From: Oscillospiraceae bacterium
Lineage (GTDB): Bacteria; Bacillota; Clostridia; Oscillospirales; Ruminococcaceae
Direction of reading: 5' to 3'
NCBI GenBank assembly: GCA_017466865.1
Contig: JAFTTI010000008.1
Coordinates: 124,001-188,000, forward strand
Length of the DNA stretch: 64,000 nucleotides
A program made the position numbers and the translations under genes. Shown here one piece after another: positions 55,271 through 63,903 of the stretch; the first letter of the stretch is position 1; every line of letters begins with the position of its first letter. A model generated the notes under the pieces. It made no database searches, had not been told where the DNA came from, and worked only from the letters and a program-made list of their open reading frames with translations.

Positions 55271-56098
55271 TTAATAAAAAATTTCAACATATCTAAGGAC
55301 AAGCATCATAACAGGAACTACCAAAAGAACGCTGTCAAATCTATCCATAAGTCCGCCATGACCTGGCATAATATTACCAAAATCCTTAATATCAACCTGT
55401 CTTTTTATAAGCGAAGCAACAAGGTCGCCTATAATTGCAAGACATGACGCCGTAAGCGAGAATAACACAGCAACAACATAATTTACGCTTATTTCAGTAC
55501 CGTTCCAACCAAGAACAAGTTTGTATCCTAAACATGCAAGGCAAAAAACTATCGCTGTAATAACAACTCCGCCGACAGCACCTTCTATGGTTTTCTTAGG
55601 TGAAATCGAAGGACAAAGCTTATGCTTTCCTATTGTAACTCCTACAAAGTAAGCACCCGCATCAGAAAGCCACGATGCCGCAAGAGTAAGACAAAGGTAA
55701 TACAGACCATGAGTATAATTATTTCTGATTTCCAAAAAGCAATTCATAGAAAATGATATAAGAATGGTTAACGCTATCATATATGAAAATTTTTCAGCCT
55801 TGATTTTTTGGAAATAAAACAAAAATAAGAAAAACGCAACTAAAGCAAACACTACATAAAATATTTCAACATAGGGATTTAAAAAATCAATATTGAAAAA
55901 TGGTAATAATACACCAAACGATATGCATAAACCAAATAACAATTTATACTCATTACATTTGTTAGCACGCAAAATTTCCCATAAAAGAATAGCCGTAACT
56001 AATGCCAATGTAAAATTATATGCTATTGTACCTGAAAGAATTACAAGAACCAAAGCAACGCAAATTCCTACAACTGCAGTGATTATTCTTTGTAACAT
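55271..56098 (-). CDS. cdsA: Phosphatidate cytidylyltransferase
   Basis: Makes CDP-diacylglycerol, the precursor of membrane phospholipids. 275-residue polytopic protein. The C-terminal family signature is GDLVASLIKRQVDIKDFG, then MPGHGGLMDRFDS; the earlier SPKKTIEGAVGG is also present. About seven hydrophobic segments are visible. It follows uppS by 5 bases. Confidence 0.95.
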   Translation of the reverse strand: MLQRIITAVVGICVALVLVILSGTIAYNFTLALVTAILLWEILRANKCNEYKLLFGLCISFGVLLPFFNIDFLNPYVEIFYVVFALVAFFLFLFYFQKIKAEKFSYMIALTILISFSMNCFLEIRNNYTHGLYYLCLTLAASWLSDAGAYFVGVTIGKHKLCPSISPKKTIEGAVGGVVITAIVFCLACLGYKLVLGWNGTEISVNYVVAVLFSLTASCLAIIGDLVASLIKRQVDIKDFGNIMPGHGGLMDRFDSVLLVVPVMMLVLRYVEIFY

Positions 56099-56103
56099 TG
56101 CAG

Positions 56104-56817
56104 TTATACACCTCCAAATCGTCTTTTTCTGTTCTTAAATTCATCAAGTGCTTTATCAAGATCTTTCTTATCAAAATCAGGCCATAGAACATCGGTGAAA
56201 TAATACTCCGCATAAGCAGCCTGCCATATAAGAAAATTAGATAAACGAAGTTCCCCACTTGGTCTTATTATATAGTCCACATCGGGAACACCCTTGGTGT
56301 ATAAAAGATTAGAAAATAAACTTTCATCAATTTGTGATGACGATATAGAACCACTTTTAACAAGCTCCGCAACCTGTTTTGCTGCATATATAATATCATC
56401 ACGGCCGCCATAATTTATGGCAAGAATCAATGTCATTGCGTCAAAATCTTTGGAATCCTCTTCAAGAGCAATCATCTTGTTTCTGAAATTTTCATCAAAA
56501 GCAGATTTATCACCAATAAACATTACTCTAATATTTTCTTTTGTATGTTTTCTTACTTCATCAAGATATTGATCAAAAAGTGCCATTATAGCTTCTACTT
56601 CATCTTTAGGTCTTTTCCAATTTTCAGTAGAAAAAGCATAAAATGTAATATATTTCACGCCAAGTTCTTTACAGTAACTCACTATTTTTCTAAATGTTTT
56701 GGCACCTTCTTTATGTCCAAATTTTCGTTCAAGACCTCTTTTTTTAGCCCATCTTCCGTTACCATCCATTATGAATCCTATGTGAACAGGAAAACCTGCC
56801 GAATTAAGTTCGGACAT
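56104..56817 (-). CDS. uppS: Undecaprenyl diphosphate synthase
   Basis: Cis-prenyltransferase that makes the C55 lipid carrier for cell-wall synthesis. 237 residues with the catalytic aspartate motif IMDGNGRWAKKRGL, FYAFSTENWKRP, and the closing IIRPSGELRLSNFLIWQAAY. It uses the product of the dxr/ispG pathway encoded on the same transcript. Confidence 0.96.
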   Translation of the reverse strand: MSELNSAGFPVHIGFIMDGNGRWAKKRGLERKFGHKEGAKTFRKIVSYCKELGVKYITFYAFSTENWKRPKDEVEAIMALFDQYLDEVRKHTKENIRVMFIGDKSAFDENFRNKMIALEEDSKDFDAMTLILAINYGGRDDIIYAAKQVAELVKSGSISSSQIDESLFSNLLYTKGVPDVDYIIRPSGELRLSNFLIWQAAYAEYYFTDVLWPDFDKKDLDKALDEFKNRKRRFGGV

Positions 56818-56835
56818 ATTTTACACCCCAAAAAG

Positions 56836-57390
56836 TTAGATAGACATAATTTCTTTTTCTTTTTCTTCTGCCGCCTTATCAATATCAGCAACATATTTAT
56901 CGGTAAGTTTCTGAATATCCTTTTCGCAATTTGCAAGATCATCTTCTGTAATTTCAGAATTTTTCTTCATTGTTTTAAACTTATCCATAGCATCTCTTCT
57001 GATATTTCTGATAGTAACCTTGCCTTCTTCGGCAAATTTCTTGATCTGCTTACAAAGTTCTTTTCTTCTTTCTTCAGTAAGCTGAGGGAATGTAAGTCTT
57101 AAAAGTTTACCATCGTTTGTAGGAGTAATTCCTATTTCAGAAGCAAGGATAGCCTTTTCGATAAGTTTAAGCGCTGAAGCATCCCAAGGCTGAATAACAA
57201 GAACTCTCGCCTCAGCAACTGAAATAGCCGCTAACTGATTTACGGGTGTAGGTGCACCATAATAATCCACAAGAACCTTATCGAGAACAGCAGGATTCGC
57301 TCTTCCTGCTCTTATTGTTGAATATTCATGTTTAAGAGAATTAAGACATTTCTCCATTTTTTCTTTTGCTGAATTCATCTGTTCTTTCAT
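56836..57390 (-). CDS. frr: Ribosome recycling factor
   Basis: Splits post-termination ribosomes together with EF-G. 184 residues: the N-terminal helix, RAGRANPAVLDKV, YYGAPTPVNQLA, and the long C-terminal helices with VTIRNIRRDAMD, all typical. GAAAGGAC precedes the ATG at 57390. It follows pyrH by 20 bases, as in most bacteria. Confidence 0.97.
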   Translation of the reverse strand: MKEQMNSAKEKMEKCLNSLKHEYSTIRAGRANPAVLDKVLVDYYGAPTPVNQLAAISVAEARVLVIQPWDASALKLIEKAILASEIGITPTNDGKLLRLTFPQLTEERRKELCKQIKKFAEEGKVTIRNIRRDAMDKFKTMKKNSEITEDDLANCEKDIQKLTDKYVADIDKAAEEKEKEIMSI

Positions 57391-57410
57391 TTTTAATCTG
57401 TCCTTTCAAA

Positions 57411-58121
57411 TTAATCTGTTGTAACCAATGTTCCGACATCTTCGCCAAGAAGTGACTTATAAATATTATCGGGATTATCAAGGTTAAATACAAGGATAGG
57501 TATATTATTATCACGGCACATAGATGCTGCCGTCATATCCATAACTTTAAGGCCTTTGGCGAGAATTTCGCTGAAATTAATTGTTGAATATCTTACTGCA
57601 TCATCATACTGGTTAGGATCTTTATCGTATACGCCGTCTACCATAGTCGCCTTAAGAATTATCTCAGCGTCTATTTCAGCGGCTCTTAGTGATGCAGCTG
57701 TATCTGTTGAGAAGAAAGGATTTCCTGTTCCGCATCCAAAAATAACTACTCTTCCCTTTTCGAGATGTCTTACAGCTCTGTTTCTGAGGTATGGTTCAGC
57801 GACCTGCTGCATAGTAATAGCAGTCTGAACTCTTACAGGAACTCCGATACTTTCAAGAATATCTGCAACAGCAAGCGCATTCATAGCCGTTGCAAGCATA
57901 CCGATATGGTCAGCTCTTGTTCTGTCCATCGCACCACTCGAACGACCGCGCCAGAAATTCCCTCCGCCTACAACGATACCGATTTCAACACCAGCATCAT
58001 AACACTTTTTTATGCTTTCGCAAATTCCGGTAATAATATTGTAATCAAGCCCCATTGACTTTTCTCCTGCAAGTGCCTCTCCGCTAAGCTTGAGGAGTAT
58101 TCTCTTATATTTTGGTTCCAT
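57411..58121 (-). CDS. pyrH: Uridylate kinase
   Basis: Phosphorylates UMP to UDP; amino-acid-kinase fold, hexameric. 236 residues: [39 protein letters not shown] and the later [13 protein letters not shown]. The start is the ATG at 58121 after GAGGTG; the longer reading to 58139 adds six unconvincing residues. It is first in the pyrH-frr-uppS-cdsA-dxr-rseP-ispG-polC block. Confidence 0.96.
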   Translation of the reverse strand: MEPKYKRILLKLSGEALAGEKSMGLDYNIITGICESIKKCYDAGVEIGIVVGGGNFWRGRSSGAMDRTRADHIGMLATAMNALAVADILESIGVPVRVQTAITMQQVAEPYLRNRAVRHLEKGRVVIFGCGTGNPFFSTDTAASLRAAEIDAEIILKATMVDGVYDKDPNQYDDAVRYSTINFSEILAKGLKVMDMTAASMCRDNNIPILVFNLDNPDNIYKSLLGEDVGTLVTTD

Positions 58122-58180
58122 ATTACACCTCGTAAACAAATAAATATAAATCGGCAGTTTTTAGATTCCACCTAAACTAC

Positions 58181-58209
58181 ATTTTACTATATTTTCGCAA
58201 TTAAGTAAA
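58181..58209 (-). promoter_or_regulatory. Promoter of the pyrH block
   Basis: Minus strand TTTACT (58204-58209) and TAAAAT (58181-58186), 17-base spacer, between scfB and pyrH. Confidence 0.65.
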
Positions 58210-58228
58210 TAGATTTTATAAAAAATGT

Positions 58229-59596
58229 TTAATCATTTTCACAAGCTTTTACAGCTTTCATATAGATTGCACATTCAAGGCGCTTCTTTTCTATTTCACA
58301 AGACATCTTATAGGCATTGTGAACATCTCCTGCATATATGTAATTATTTGCATTACATCCGCCACTGCAATAGAATTTTGCCCAACATTTTTTGCACTCT
58401 TCCTTTGTGTATATATGTGCTGAAGCAAAATAATCCTTTATTTTATAATCAAATGTCTCTTCGTTGAGATTGCCCATTTTCCATTCATCAATTCCTACGA
58501 ACTGATGACAAGGATAAATATCACCATTAGGGCTAATGGCTACATATTCATTTCCGCATCCACAACCTCTGAGTCTCTTTATCGCACAAGGTCCCTGATC
58601 AAGATCAAGCATAAAATGGAAGAAATTGAAATGTTTACCGTTTTTATCATTTTCAAGAAGTCTTTCTGCAAGTTTATCATATTCAGCAAAAATGGCAGGA
58701 AGCTCTTTTTCAGTAAGAGCATATGGTGCCGTATCAGGTGCGACTACAGGTTCTACGGATATCTGATCAAACCCCTGTTCATAAAGATGGAAAACATCTT
58801 CGGAAAAGTCAAGATTGTATTTTGTATATGTTCCACGAACATAATATTCTTTATCGCCTCTTGAATCAACGGTTTTGCGGAATTTCTCTATGATTGTATC
58901 ATAGCATCCTGTTCCGTCGATACGATGACGCATTCTGTCGTTCACGCACTTTCTTCCGTCTATCGAAAGAACGACATTCGACATTTCTTTGTTGATAAAA
59001 TCTATCTTATCATCAGTAAGAAGAAGACCGTTGGTCGTAACTGTAAAGCGAAAGTTCTTTCCATACTCTTTTTCGCGGCTTCTTGCATATTCTACGATTT
59101 CTTTTACAACATCAAAATTCATAAGAGGCTCTCCACCAAAGAAATCGAGTTCAAGATTTTCTCTGTTTCCTGATTTTTCAAGAAGAAAATCTATCGCTTT
59201 CTTTCCTGTTTCGAGCGACATCAGACTTCTTCCCATTCCAAAATCGCCTGTTTCCGCAAAACAGTATTCACATCTTAAATTACAATCCTGAGAAATCAAA
59301 AGGCACATCGCCTTTACAGGTGAAGCGACTGAATATTTAGCAAATTTTTCGTAATCATCATCTGAAAAAAGGATTTTCTCTTTATAAAGAAAATAAAGTT
59401 CCTCATAACAAGATGTTATTTCATCAGTGCTATATTTTCCTGAAAATATTTGGATTATATCCACAGGGCATTTTTCATCCATAGGAAGTTTTATATAATC
59501 AAGAATTTCATAACTGAGATCATCTACAATATGTACTCCACCGCTATGAACATCAAGAACAATATTCATATCATTATATTTGTATTTATGTATCAT
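58229..59596 (-). CDS. scfB: SCIFF peptide maturase (radical SAM/SPASM enzyme)
   Basis: 455-residue enzyme that builds thioether bridges in the adjacent SCIFF peptide, a ranthipeptide-type RiPP. The first 90 residues look like the peptide-recognition domain. The radical SAM cluster motif is CNLRCEYC, then FFGGEPLMNF. The C-terminal SPASM region holds further cysteines: GCGCGNEYVAIS, IYPCHQFVG, and CKKCWAKFYCSGGC for two auxiliary clusters. The ATG at 59596 follows GGGAGG. It lies 68 bases after the peptide gene, past a hairpin. Confidence 0.95.
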   Translation of the reverse strand: MIHKYKYNDMNIVLDVHSGGVHIVDDLSYEILDYIKLPMDEKCPVDIIQIFSGKYSTDEITSCYEELYFLYKEKILFSDDDYEKFAKYSVASPVKAMCLLISQDCNLRCEYCFAETGDFGMGRSLMSLETGKKAIDFLLEKSGNRENLELDFFGGEPLMNFDVVKEIVEYARSREKEYGKNFRFTVTTNGLLLTDDKIDFINKEMSNVVLSIDGRKCVNDRMRHRIDGTGCYDTIIEKFRKTVDSRGDKEYYVRGTYTKYNLDFSEDVFHLYEQGFDQISVEPVVAPDTAPYALTEKELPAIFAEYDKLAERLLENDKNGKHFNFFHFMLDLDQGPCAIKRLRGCGCGNEYVAISPNGDIYPCHQFVGIDEWKMGNLNEETFDYKIKDYFASAHIYTKEECKKCWAKFYCSGGCNANNYIYAGDVHNAYKMSCEIEKKRLECAIYMKAVKACEND

Positions 59597-59625
59597 AAGT
59601 ATCCTCCCGAATCAAGGCAAAAAGT

Positions 59626-59649
59626 AAAGGGACATTGCTGTCCCTTTTT
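59626..59649 (-). terminator. Attenuator-like hairpin between the SCIFF peptide gene and its maturase
   Basis: AAAGGGACA (59626-59634) and TGTCCCTTT (59639-59647) form a perfect 9-bp stem with a 4-base loop. On the minus strand TTTACTTTTTG follows. It would let the peptide be made in excess over the enzyme. Confidence 0.75.
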
Positions 59650-59664
59650 CAGTAAAAACAATTA

Positions 59665-59805
59665 TTACTTGTTTTCGCATTTCTGGTTTGCTACTGTGCA
59701 AGATGTCTTGCAAGCTGACTGACATGAAGCCTGACACTTTCCACATCCGCCTTTTTCAGCAGTTTTCTTAAGATTTGCAGCATTAATTGTTTTGATGTGT
59801 TTCAT
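59665..59805 (-). CDS. scfA: SCIFF precursor peptide (six cysteines in forty-five residues)
   Basis: 46-residue peptide starting MKHIKTINAANLKK and ending ANQKCENK. Cysteines are at positions 21, 24, 28, 32, 36 and 43, the spacing that names the SCIFF family. The ATG at 59805 has GGAGG 8 bases ahead. It has its own TTGAAA-17-TATAAT promoter and is followed by a hairpin and then the maturase. The N-terminal 20 residues are the leader, the rest the modified core. The biological role of SCIFF is still debated; quorum signalling has been proposed in Clostridium. Confidence 0.96.
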   Translation of the reverse strand: MKHIKTINAANLKKTAEKGGCGKCQASCQSACKTSCTVANQKCENK

Positions 59806-59880
59806 TTATAATTCCTCCATTACAATTTATTTACCGAATCACAAAATATGTAAAACGGCACATCTAAAACCTTAATGATA

Positions 59881-59909
59881 ATTATACCACATATTGTATA
59901 TGATTTCAA
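59881..59909 (-). promoter_or_regulatory. Promoter of scfA
   Basis: Minus strand TTGAAA (59904-59909) and TATAAT (59881-59886), 17-base spacer, with a 76-base leader. Confidence 0.8.
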
Positions 59910-59927
59910 TACTTTTTAATAAAAAGT

Positions 59928-60320
59928 TTAAATTCTTATTTTTGAATTAACTCCTATAATGCCACCTATTATACTACATATTATAATCATAGACAATTTC
60001 GAAAAAAACGAGGATGAAAACGGATTTTTTAAAAAAAGTAAATTAATGACAATAAGTATACTAAACGATATTGCTCCGCACAAAATTCCTATAAGAATTC
60101 CATCTTTTCTTCGTTTTTTGCCCACTAAAAAACTAAAAAAATAACTTCCCACACATACAGATACACTGCCAAATGTAGCAATCGCCCCTTCAGAAACATC
60201 TATTCCTGTCATAACGAAAGCAAATAGCATAAGGCATATTATGGTCGCAACAGCACCTGTACCAACAGATGAAAGCCATAAATATAATTTACTGTTTTTA
60301 AAATTGCTATTATAACGCAA
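59928..60320 (-). CDS. TIGR04086-family membrane protein
   Basis: 130 residues, four hydrophobic segments (GAVATIICLMLFAFV; GSVSVCVGSYFFSFLVG; GILCGAISFSILIVI; IIICSIIGGIIGV). It begins with TTG at 60320 behind AGGAGGGG. The family is known mainly from its place next to SCIFF and yajC in Clostridia; its function is unknown. Here it lies between yajC and scfA, with the leader hairpin described separately. Confidence 0.85.
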   Translation of the reverse strand: MRYNSNFKNSKLYLWLSSVGTGAVATIICLMLFAFVMTGIDVSEGAIATFGSVSVCVGSYFFSFLVGKKRRKDGILIGILCGAISFSILIVINLLFLKNPFSSSFFSKLSMIIICSIIGGIIGVNSKIRI

Positions 60321-60323
60321 AAT

Positions 60324-60373
60324 ACTCCCCTCCTGATATTACGAAATTTCTCAATAATATCTATTCAGGGAGT
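60324..60373 (-). promoter_or_regulatory. Inverted repeat that can bury the ribosome site of the TIGR04086 gene
   Basis: In the mRNA ACTCCC (60373-60368) can pair with GGGAGT (60329-60324), and GATATTA (60361-60355) with TAATATC (60341-60335), forming one two-part hairpin. GGGAGT is part of the AGGAGGGGAGT site. Confidence 0.5.
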
Positions 60374-60380
60374 ATATATT

Positions 60381-60728
60381 TTATTCTTCTTTAGCGTCAT
60401 GAATAGTTGCGTTAGACTGGATTGCAGCAGTTTTTATTCTGATTTTACTTCTATCCCCACCTGTTTCAATAACAACTGTATCTTCACCTTTGCGAACAAC
60501 AATTCCAACGATTCCTCCTATAGTTGTAACTTCATCGCCTATCTGAAGATTTTTACGCATTTCTTCTTCTTCTTTCTGCTTTTTCTTCTGAGGTCTTATC
60601 ATTATGAAATACATAATAGCAAAGAATGCTACACAAGGAAGTATTGTTGTAAGAAGAAAAGCTGCCATAGAAGGTTCTTCTGTTGTTGTATTAGCTGTAG
60701 CAACAATAATGTTTAAAAGTTCGTTCAT
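60381..60728 (-). CDS. yajC: YajC, Sec translocon accessory subunit
   Basis: 115 residues. The single membrane helix (TILPCVAFFAIMYFIMI) is followed by the family hallmark RPQKKKQKEEEEM, then LQIGDEVTTIGGIVGIV. YajC binds SecDF. SecD and SecF, often downstream in related genomes, are not in this window. GGAGG precedes the ATG. Confidence 0.94.
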   Translation of the reverse strand: MNELLNIIVATANTTTEEPSMAAFLLTTILPCVAFFAIMYFIMIRPQKKKQKEEEEMRKNLQIGDEVTTIGGIVGIVVRKGEDTVVIETGGDRSKIRIKTAAIQSNATIHDAKEE

Positions 60729-60803
60729 TTTATTCCTCCGAATTATATTTATTTTGACAACTGAATGCTAATTTTAAATAGCAATAGTTTCAACACAAAG
60801 TAT

Positions 60804-60832
60804 ATGATAACATATTTTCAAAGGTATTTCAA
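60804..60832 (-). promoter_or_regulatory. Promoter of yajC
   Basis: Minus strand TTGAAA (60827-60832) and TATCAT (60804-60809), 17-base spacer, between the amidase terminator and yajC. Confidence 0.6.
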
Positions 60833-60857
60833 GTATGTTTTTCAAATTATCCAAAAC

Positions 60858-60895
60858 AAAAGGCACTTTCAATCTAAAAATCGAAAGTGTCTTTT
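60858..60895 (-). terminator. Terminator downstream of the amidase gene
   Basis: AAAAGACACTTTCGAT pairs with ATTGAAAGTGCCTTTT (one mismatch and G-U pairs) on the minus strand, ending in TTTTGTTTTGG. Confidence 0.75.
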
Positions 60896-60909
60896 AAGCT
60901 TTTTGAAAA

Positions 60910-63885
60910 TCATCTTGAGAGATATTCTTCGATTCCGTTTGCAATGGCATCGGCTATTCCATCCTGATGTCTAGAACTACTCATTGCCATAGCCTCTTCG
61001 TAGTTTGAAACAAATCCGATCTCAACAAGGATAGAAGCAAAATCCTGTTCAAGCGTCACATAATAATAACTTTGTTTTGCGCCTCTGTTCTTATTAGAAC
61101 CATCGCTATAAACATTATTTGTAAAATACCTTGAAACCTGTTTAGAAACGCTATTTGCCAGAGGATACGAATATGGTGTAAAATACCAAGCTTCTGTTCC
61201 TCTTACAGAAGAGTCTGATGCTTTATTTCCATGAAGAGAAATAAATACATCTGGGTTATATTGTCTTGCGATAACAGGGCGTTGCTCTGTATCGTAGAAT
61301 GTCGACTCCGTTTTTAGTCGATAAACCGTAGCGCCTCTTGCCTTGAGTTTTGATTCAAGAAGTTTAGAAACAGCAAGTGCTACAGACTGGTCAGTAATAT
61401 GACCTACTCCGCCAGGATCTATCTTTCCGTTCGCAGTAACACCATGTCCCGGATCAATTACAATTACAGAACCTGCAAGAGAACCACTGTTTCCATTAAA
61501 TCTGAATGTGAGATAACCGTTATCATCATAATAAGATGTAACCCCACCGAAAATACCTTTTCTTGCAAGATTCAAAGTAAGTTTGTTTCTGGAAACATTT
61601 GTAGTTGATGCATCACTCCACGAAGCAGATGAGAACAACGAACCTGACGGCATATCCACAGAACCGTACGCATTATTTGTGTAATCAAAAGTAATTGATA
61701 TGCTTGACGCACTAAAACTTGAAACTTCGTATCCATCCGAATAAGATACTCCACCATAAGAAATCGAGAACGGAGTTCTTTTATTCAGTTTAAGTTTCAA
61801 AATTGTATCATAGCCATCCCGAGTGCAGGATACAACAGAAATATCATTCTGTCCGATAGGAGAATTTTCAAGAACTTTGACATCAGATGCCTTAAATCTT
61901 TTTCCCGAAAGAGTAAGATAGTACTTCGTTCCACTATAAGTTACGGTTTTAACGCAGTAATCCAATGTTCCTGCTGGAAGTCTTGCCATATCAGGAGTTT
62001 TTATACTATCTGTCGTTTTATAGTTATAGACATTAGTATCATCATATTTAGTTTTAAGAATACTTCCGTCTGCATTATTAGGAACTTCAGGAAGAGGCGA
62101 AACTACGATAGTAGATCCATAAAGTGATTCGTTAAATTTAGCACCGTTTTTCCCTGCATAAGTTCCGTATACAACAACCTGACCTAAATCCTGAGATTTC
62201 CCTATAATTCCTTTAGGAGTAGTATATGTAGCAGTAAAATAAGCATAACTCGAGTTTGCTTCTCCTTCAATACTTCCCTCATTCTGAACAAGCTGCATAC
62301 TTTTGCCATTTATCTGAGCAGTTACATAAGAGCCTTTATATGCCACTGCCCTTATAGTGATATTTGTTCCGCCTTCTACTTCCATCGCACCGCTCGGTTC
62401 GACAGATTTAAGAACAGTAACTTTTCTTGTTATATTATATGTTGTTGTTTTACCTTTATTTTTAATTGTAAATGTGTTAAGCCCTACATCCAAATCAACT
62501 TCATAGTAGAAATTTCCTGCATCGTTAAGTTGTATCTCCTTACCATTGAAATAAACAGTAAAGTTCGGGTCAAAGCTACCCATAAAAGCAACAGTAGGTT
62601 CTTCGGTTGTGAATTTTTTCGATGAAGGCGATACTATTTTAAGTTCGTTATCAATAGTATCAAGATTTATTGTAGAATCGTAGTATTTTCCGAGAAGATC
62701 TGTACTTTCCTCCACATTTTTTACAAGATCCGTGTAAGATTTAAAGGCACTTCCTTTATATCCATCAACCTTTTCTGTAATAAGAAGTTGTTTTACAACC
62801 TGGTCAGGAGAACTCCATCCTTGTTCATCAGTATATATCTTTTGATTATTATGCATTACATAAAAAGGCAGATTTTCAAGAACCGCATAATTTGCCCACC
62901 ACCGAACAAGTTCTTCAAATGGAACACTTTCATCTGTAATAGCTCCTTGTGCATCAAGCATAATAAAATCAGCATATCCATACTGAACATACGAAAGTGT
63001 GTCTGAATATCCATCCGAAAGTGCTTCAAACTGTCCGAAAGTCCGAGATCCTTTTTCGTTGGTTGTATAATTAGACCAAACATCCGAAATATAAATCCCG
63101 ACAGGAACTGTGTTATTTGTTTTTCTTATAGCATCACTGACAAGGCTGAAAACATAAGCCCCATTATCCATAAGCCAGTTTTCAAAACCTATTCCTGATC
63201 CGTTCTGCATATAGTCATTAAGACTTGTTTTATTTTTAGATGAATAATATCCGTTTAAAAGTATACCATCTACTCTGTTTTTTGCTGTAAAATAATGTGT
63301 TTTTATCGCAAGATAATCTATTCTTTCCTGTAAAGATTTATTTTCAAGACTTGTAAGAACAAAATTTATATCAAAAACAAGATAAACAAAAAGTCCATTA
63401 TCTTTTGCTTTTGATATTGCCATTTCAACAGGCGTAACCTCTACGGTGTCATTTATATCGTCAGAATAATAAGCTTTACCGTCATAAGAGGTAAAAATAA
63501 TTACCGAATTCATCCCGAGTGATGAAATATTAGTCATTATTTCATCAAGTTCAGCTGAAATCTGCTCTGATGTCGGTTCAGACTTGACAATAACGCCTTC
63601 TTCTGTTTCTGTAATGATTTCTTTTGCAAAATCAAGAGAAGGTCTTAAAGTTACCGCTTTCATATAGTCGGGAAAGGTAAACTGACTTACATATTCAGGC
63701 TCTACAAAATCTTCAAGTTGTTCATCAGTAAATGCATTTTCTGTCGAAACAGAAGTTTCAGGGACTTGGGTTGTTACCGTTTCAGTTCCTTCCATAACAG
63801 CAGATAACTGAACGCTGTTCTGTGTAAAAAACGCCATAAATACAACAACCATAGCGAATATTTTTGAAACAACACTTTTTTTCAT
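60910..63885 (-). CDS. Secreted glycosyl-hydrolase-like and N-acetylmuramoyl-L-alanine amidase fusion
   Basis: 991 residues with an N-terminal signal peptide (KKSVVSKIFAMVVVFMAFF). Residues about 75-420 read like a GHL10-type barrel: NSVIIFTSYDGKAYY, RVDGILLNGYYSSKN, DFIMLDAQG. About 430-780 are beta-rich, Ig- or SH3-like (FDPNFTVYFNGKEIQLND; TKYYLTLSGKRF). The last 190 residues are an amidase_3 zinc enzyme: VIDPGHG, VFISLHGN and ILVEIGFVSN carry the metal and catalytic residues. It probably trims the cell wall. The barrel's activity is unproven. AGGAGGGG precedes the ATG. Confidence 0.9.
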   Translation of the reverse strand: MKKSVVSKIFAMVVVFMAFFTQNSVQLSAVMEGTETVTTQVPETSVSTENAFTDEQLEDFVEPEYVSQFTFPDYMKAVTLRPSLDFAKEIITETEEGVIVKSEPTSEQISAELDEIMTNISSLGMNSVIIFTSYDGKAYYSDDINDTVEVTPVEMAISKAKDNGLFVYLVFDINFVLTSLENKSLQERIDYLAIKTHYFTAKNRVDGILLNGYYSSKNKTSLNDYMQNGSGIGFENWLMDNGAYVFSLVSDAIRKTNNTVPVGIYISDVWSNYTTNEKGSRTFGQFEALSDGYSDTLSYVQYGYADFIMLDAQGAITDESVPFEELVRWWANYAVLENLPFYVMHNNQKIYTDEQGWSSPDQVVKQLLITEKVDGYKGSAFKSYTDLVKNVEESTDLLGKYYDSTINLDTIDNELKIVSPSSKKFTTEEPTVAFMGSFDPNFTVYFNGKEIQLNDAGNFYYEVDLDVGLNTFTIKNKGKTTTYNITRKVTVLKSVEPSGAMEVEGGTNITIRAVAYKGSYVTAQINGKSMQLVQNEGSIEGEANSSYAYFTATYTTPKGIIGKSQDLGQVVVYGTYAGKNGAKFNESLYGSTIVVSPLPEVPNNADGSILKTKYDDTNVYNYKTTDSIKTPDMARLPAGTLDYCVKTVTYSGTKYYLTLSGKRFKASDVKVLENSPIGQNDISVVSCTRDGYDTILKLKLNKRTPFSISYGGVSYSDGYEVSSFSASSISITFDYTNNAYGSVDMPSGSLFSSASWSDASTTNVSRNKLTLNLARKGIFGGVTSYYDDNGYLTFRFNGNSGSLAGSVIVIDPGHGVTANGKIDPGGVGHITDQSVALAVSKLLESKLKARGATVYRLKTESTFYDTEQRPVIARQYNPDVFISLHGNKASDSSVRGTEAWYFTPYSYPLANSVSKQVSRYFTNNVYSDGSNKNRGAKQSYYYVTLEQDFASILVEIGFVSNYEEAMAMSSSRHQDGIADAIANGIEEYLSR

Positions 63886-63903
63886 ACCTTCCCCTCCTTC
63901 CTA

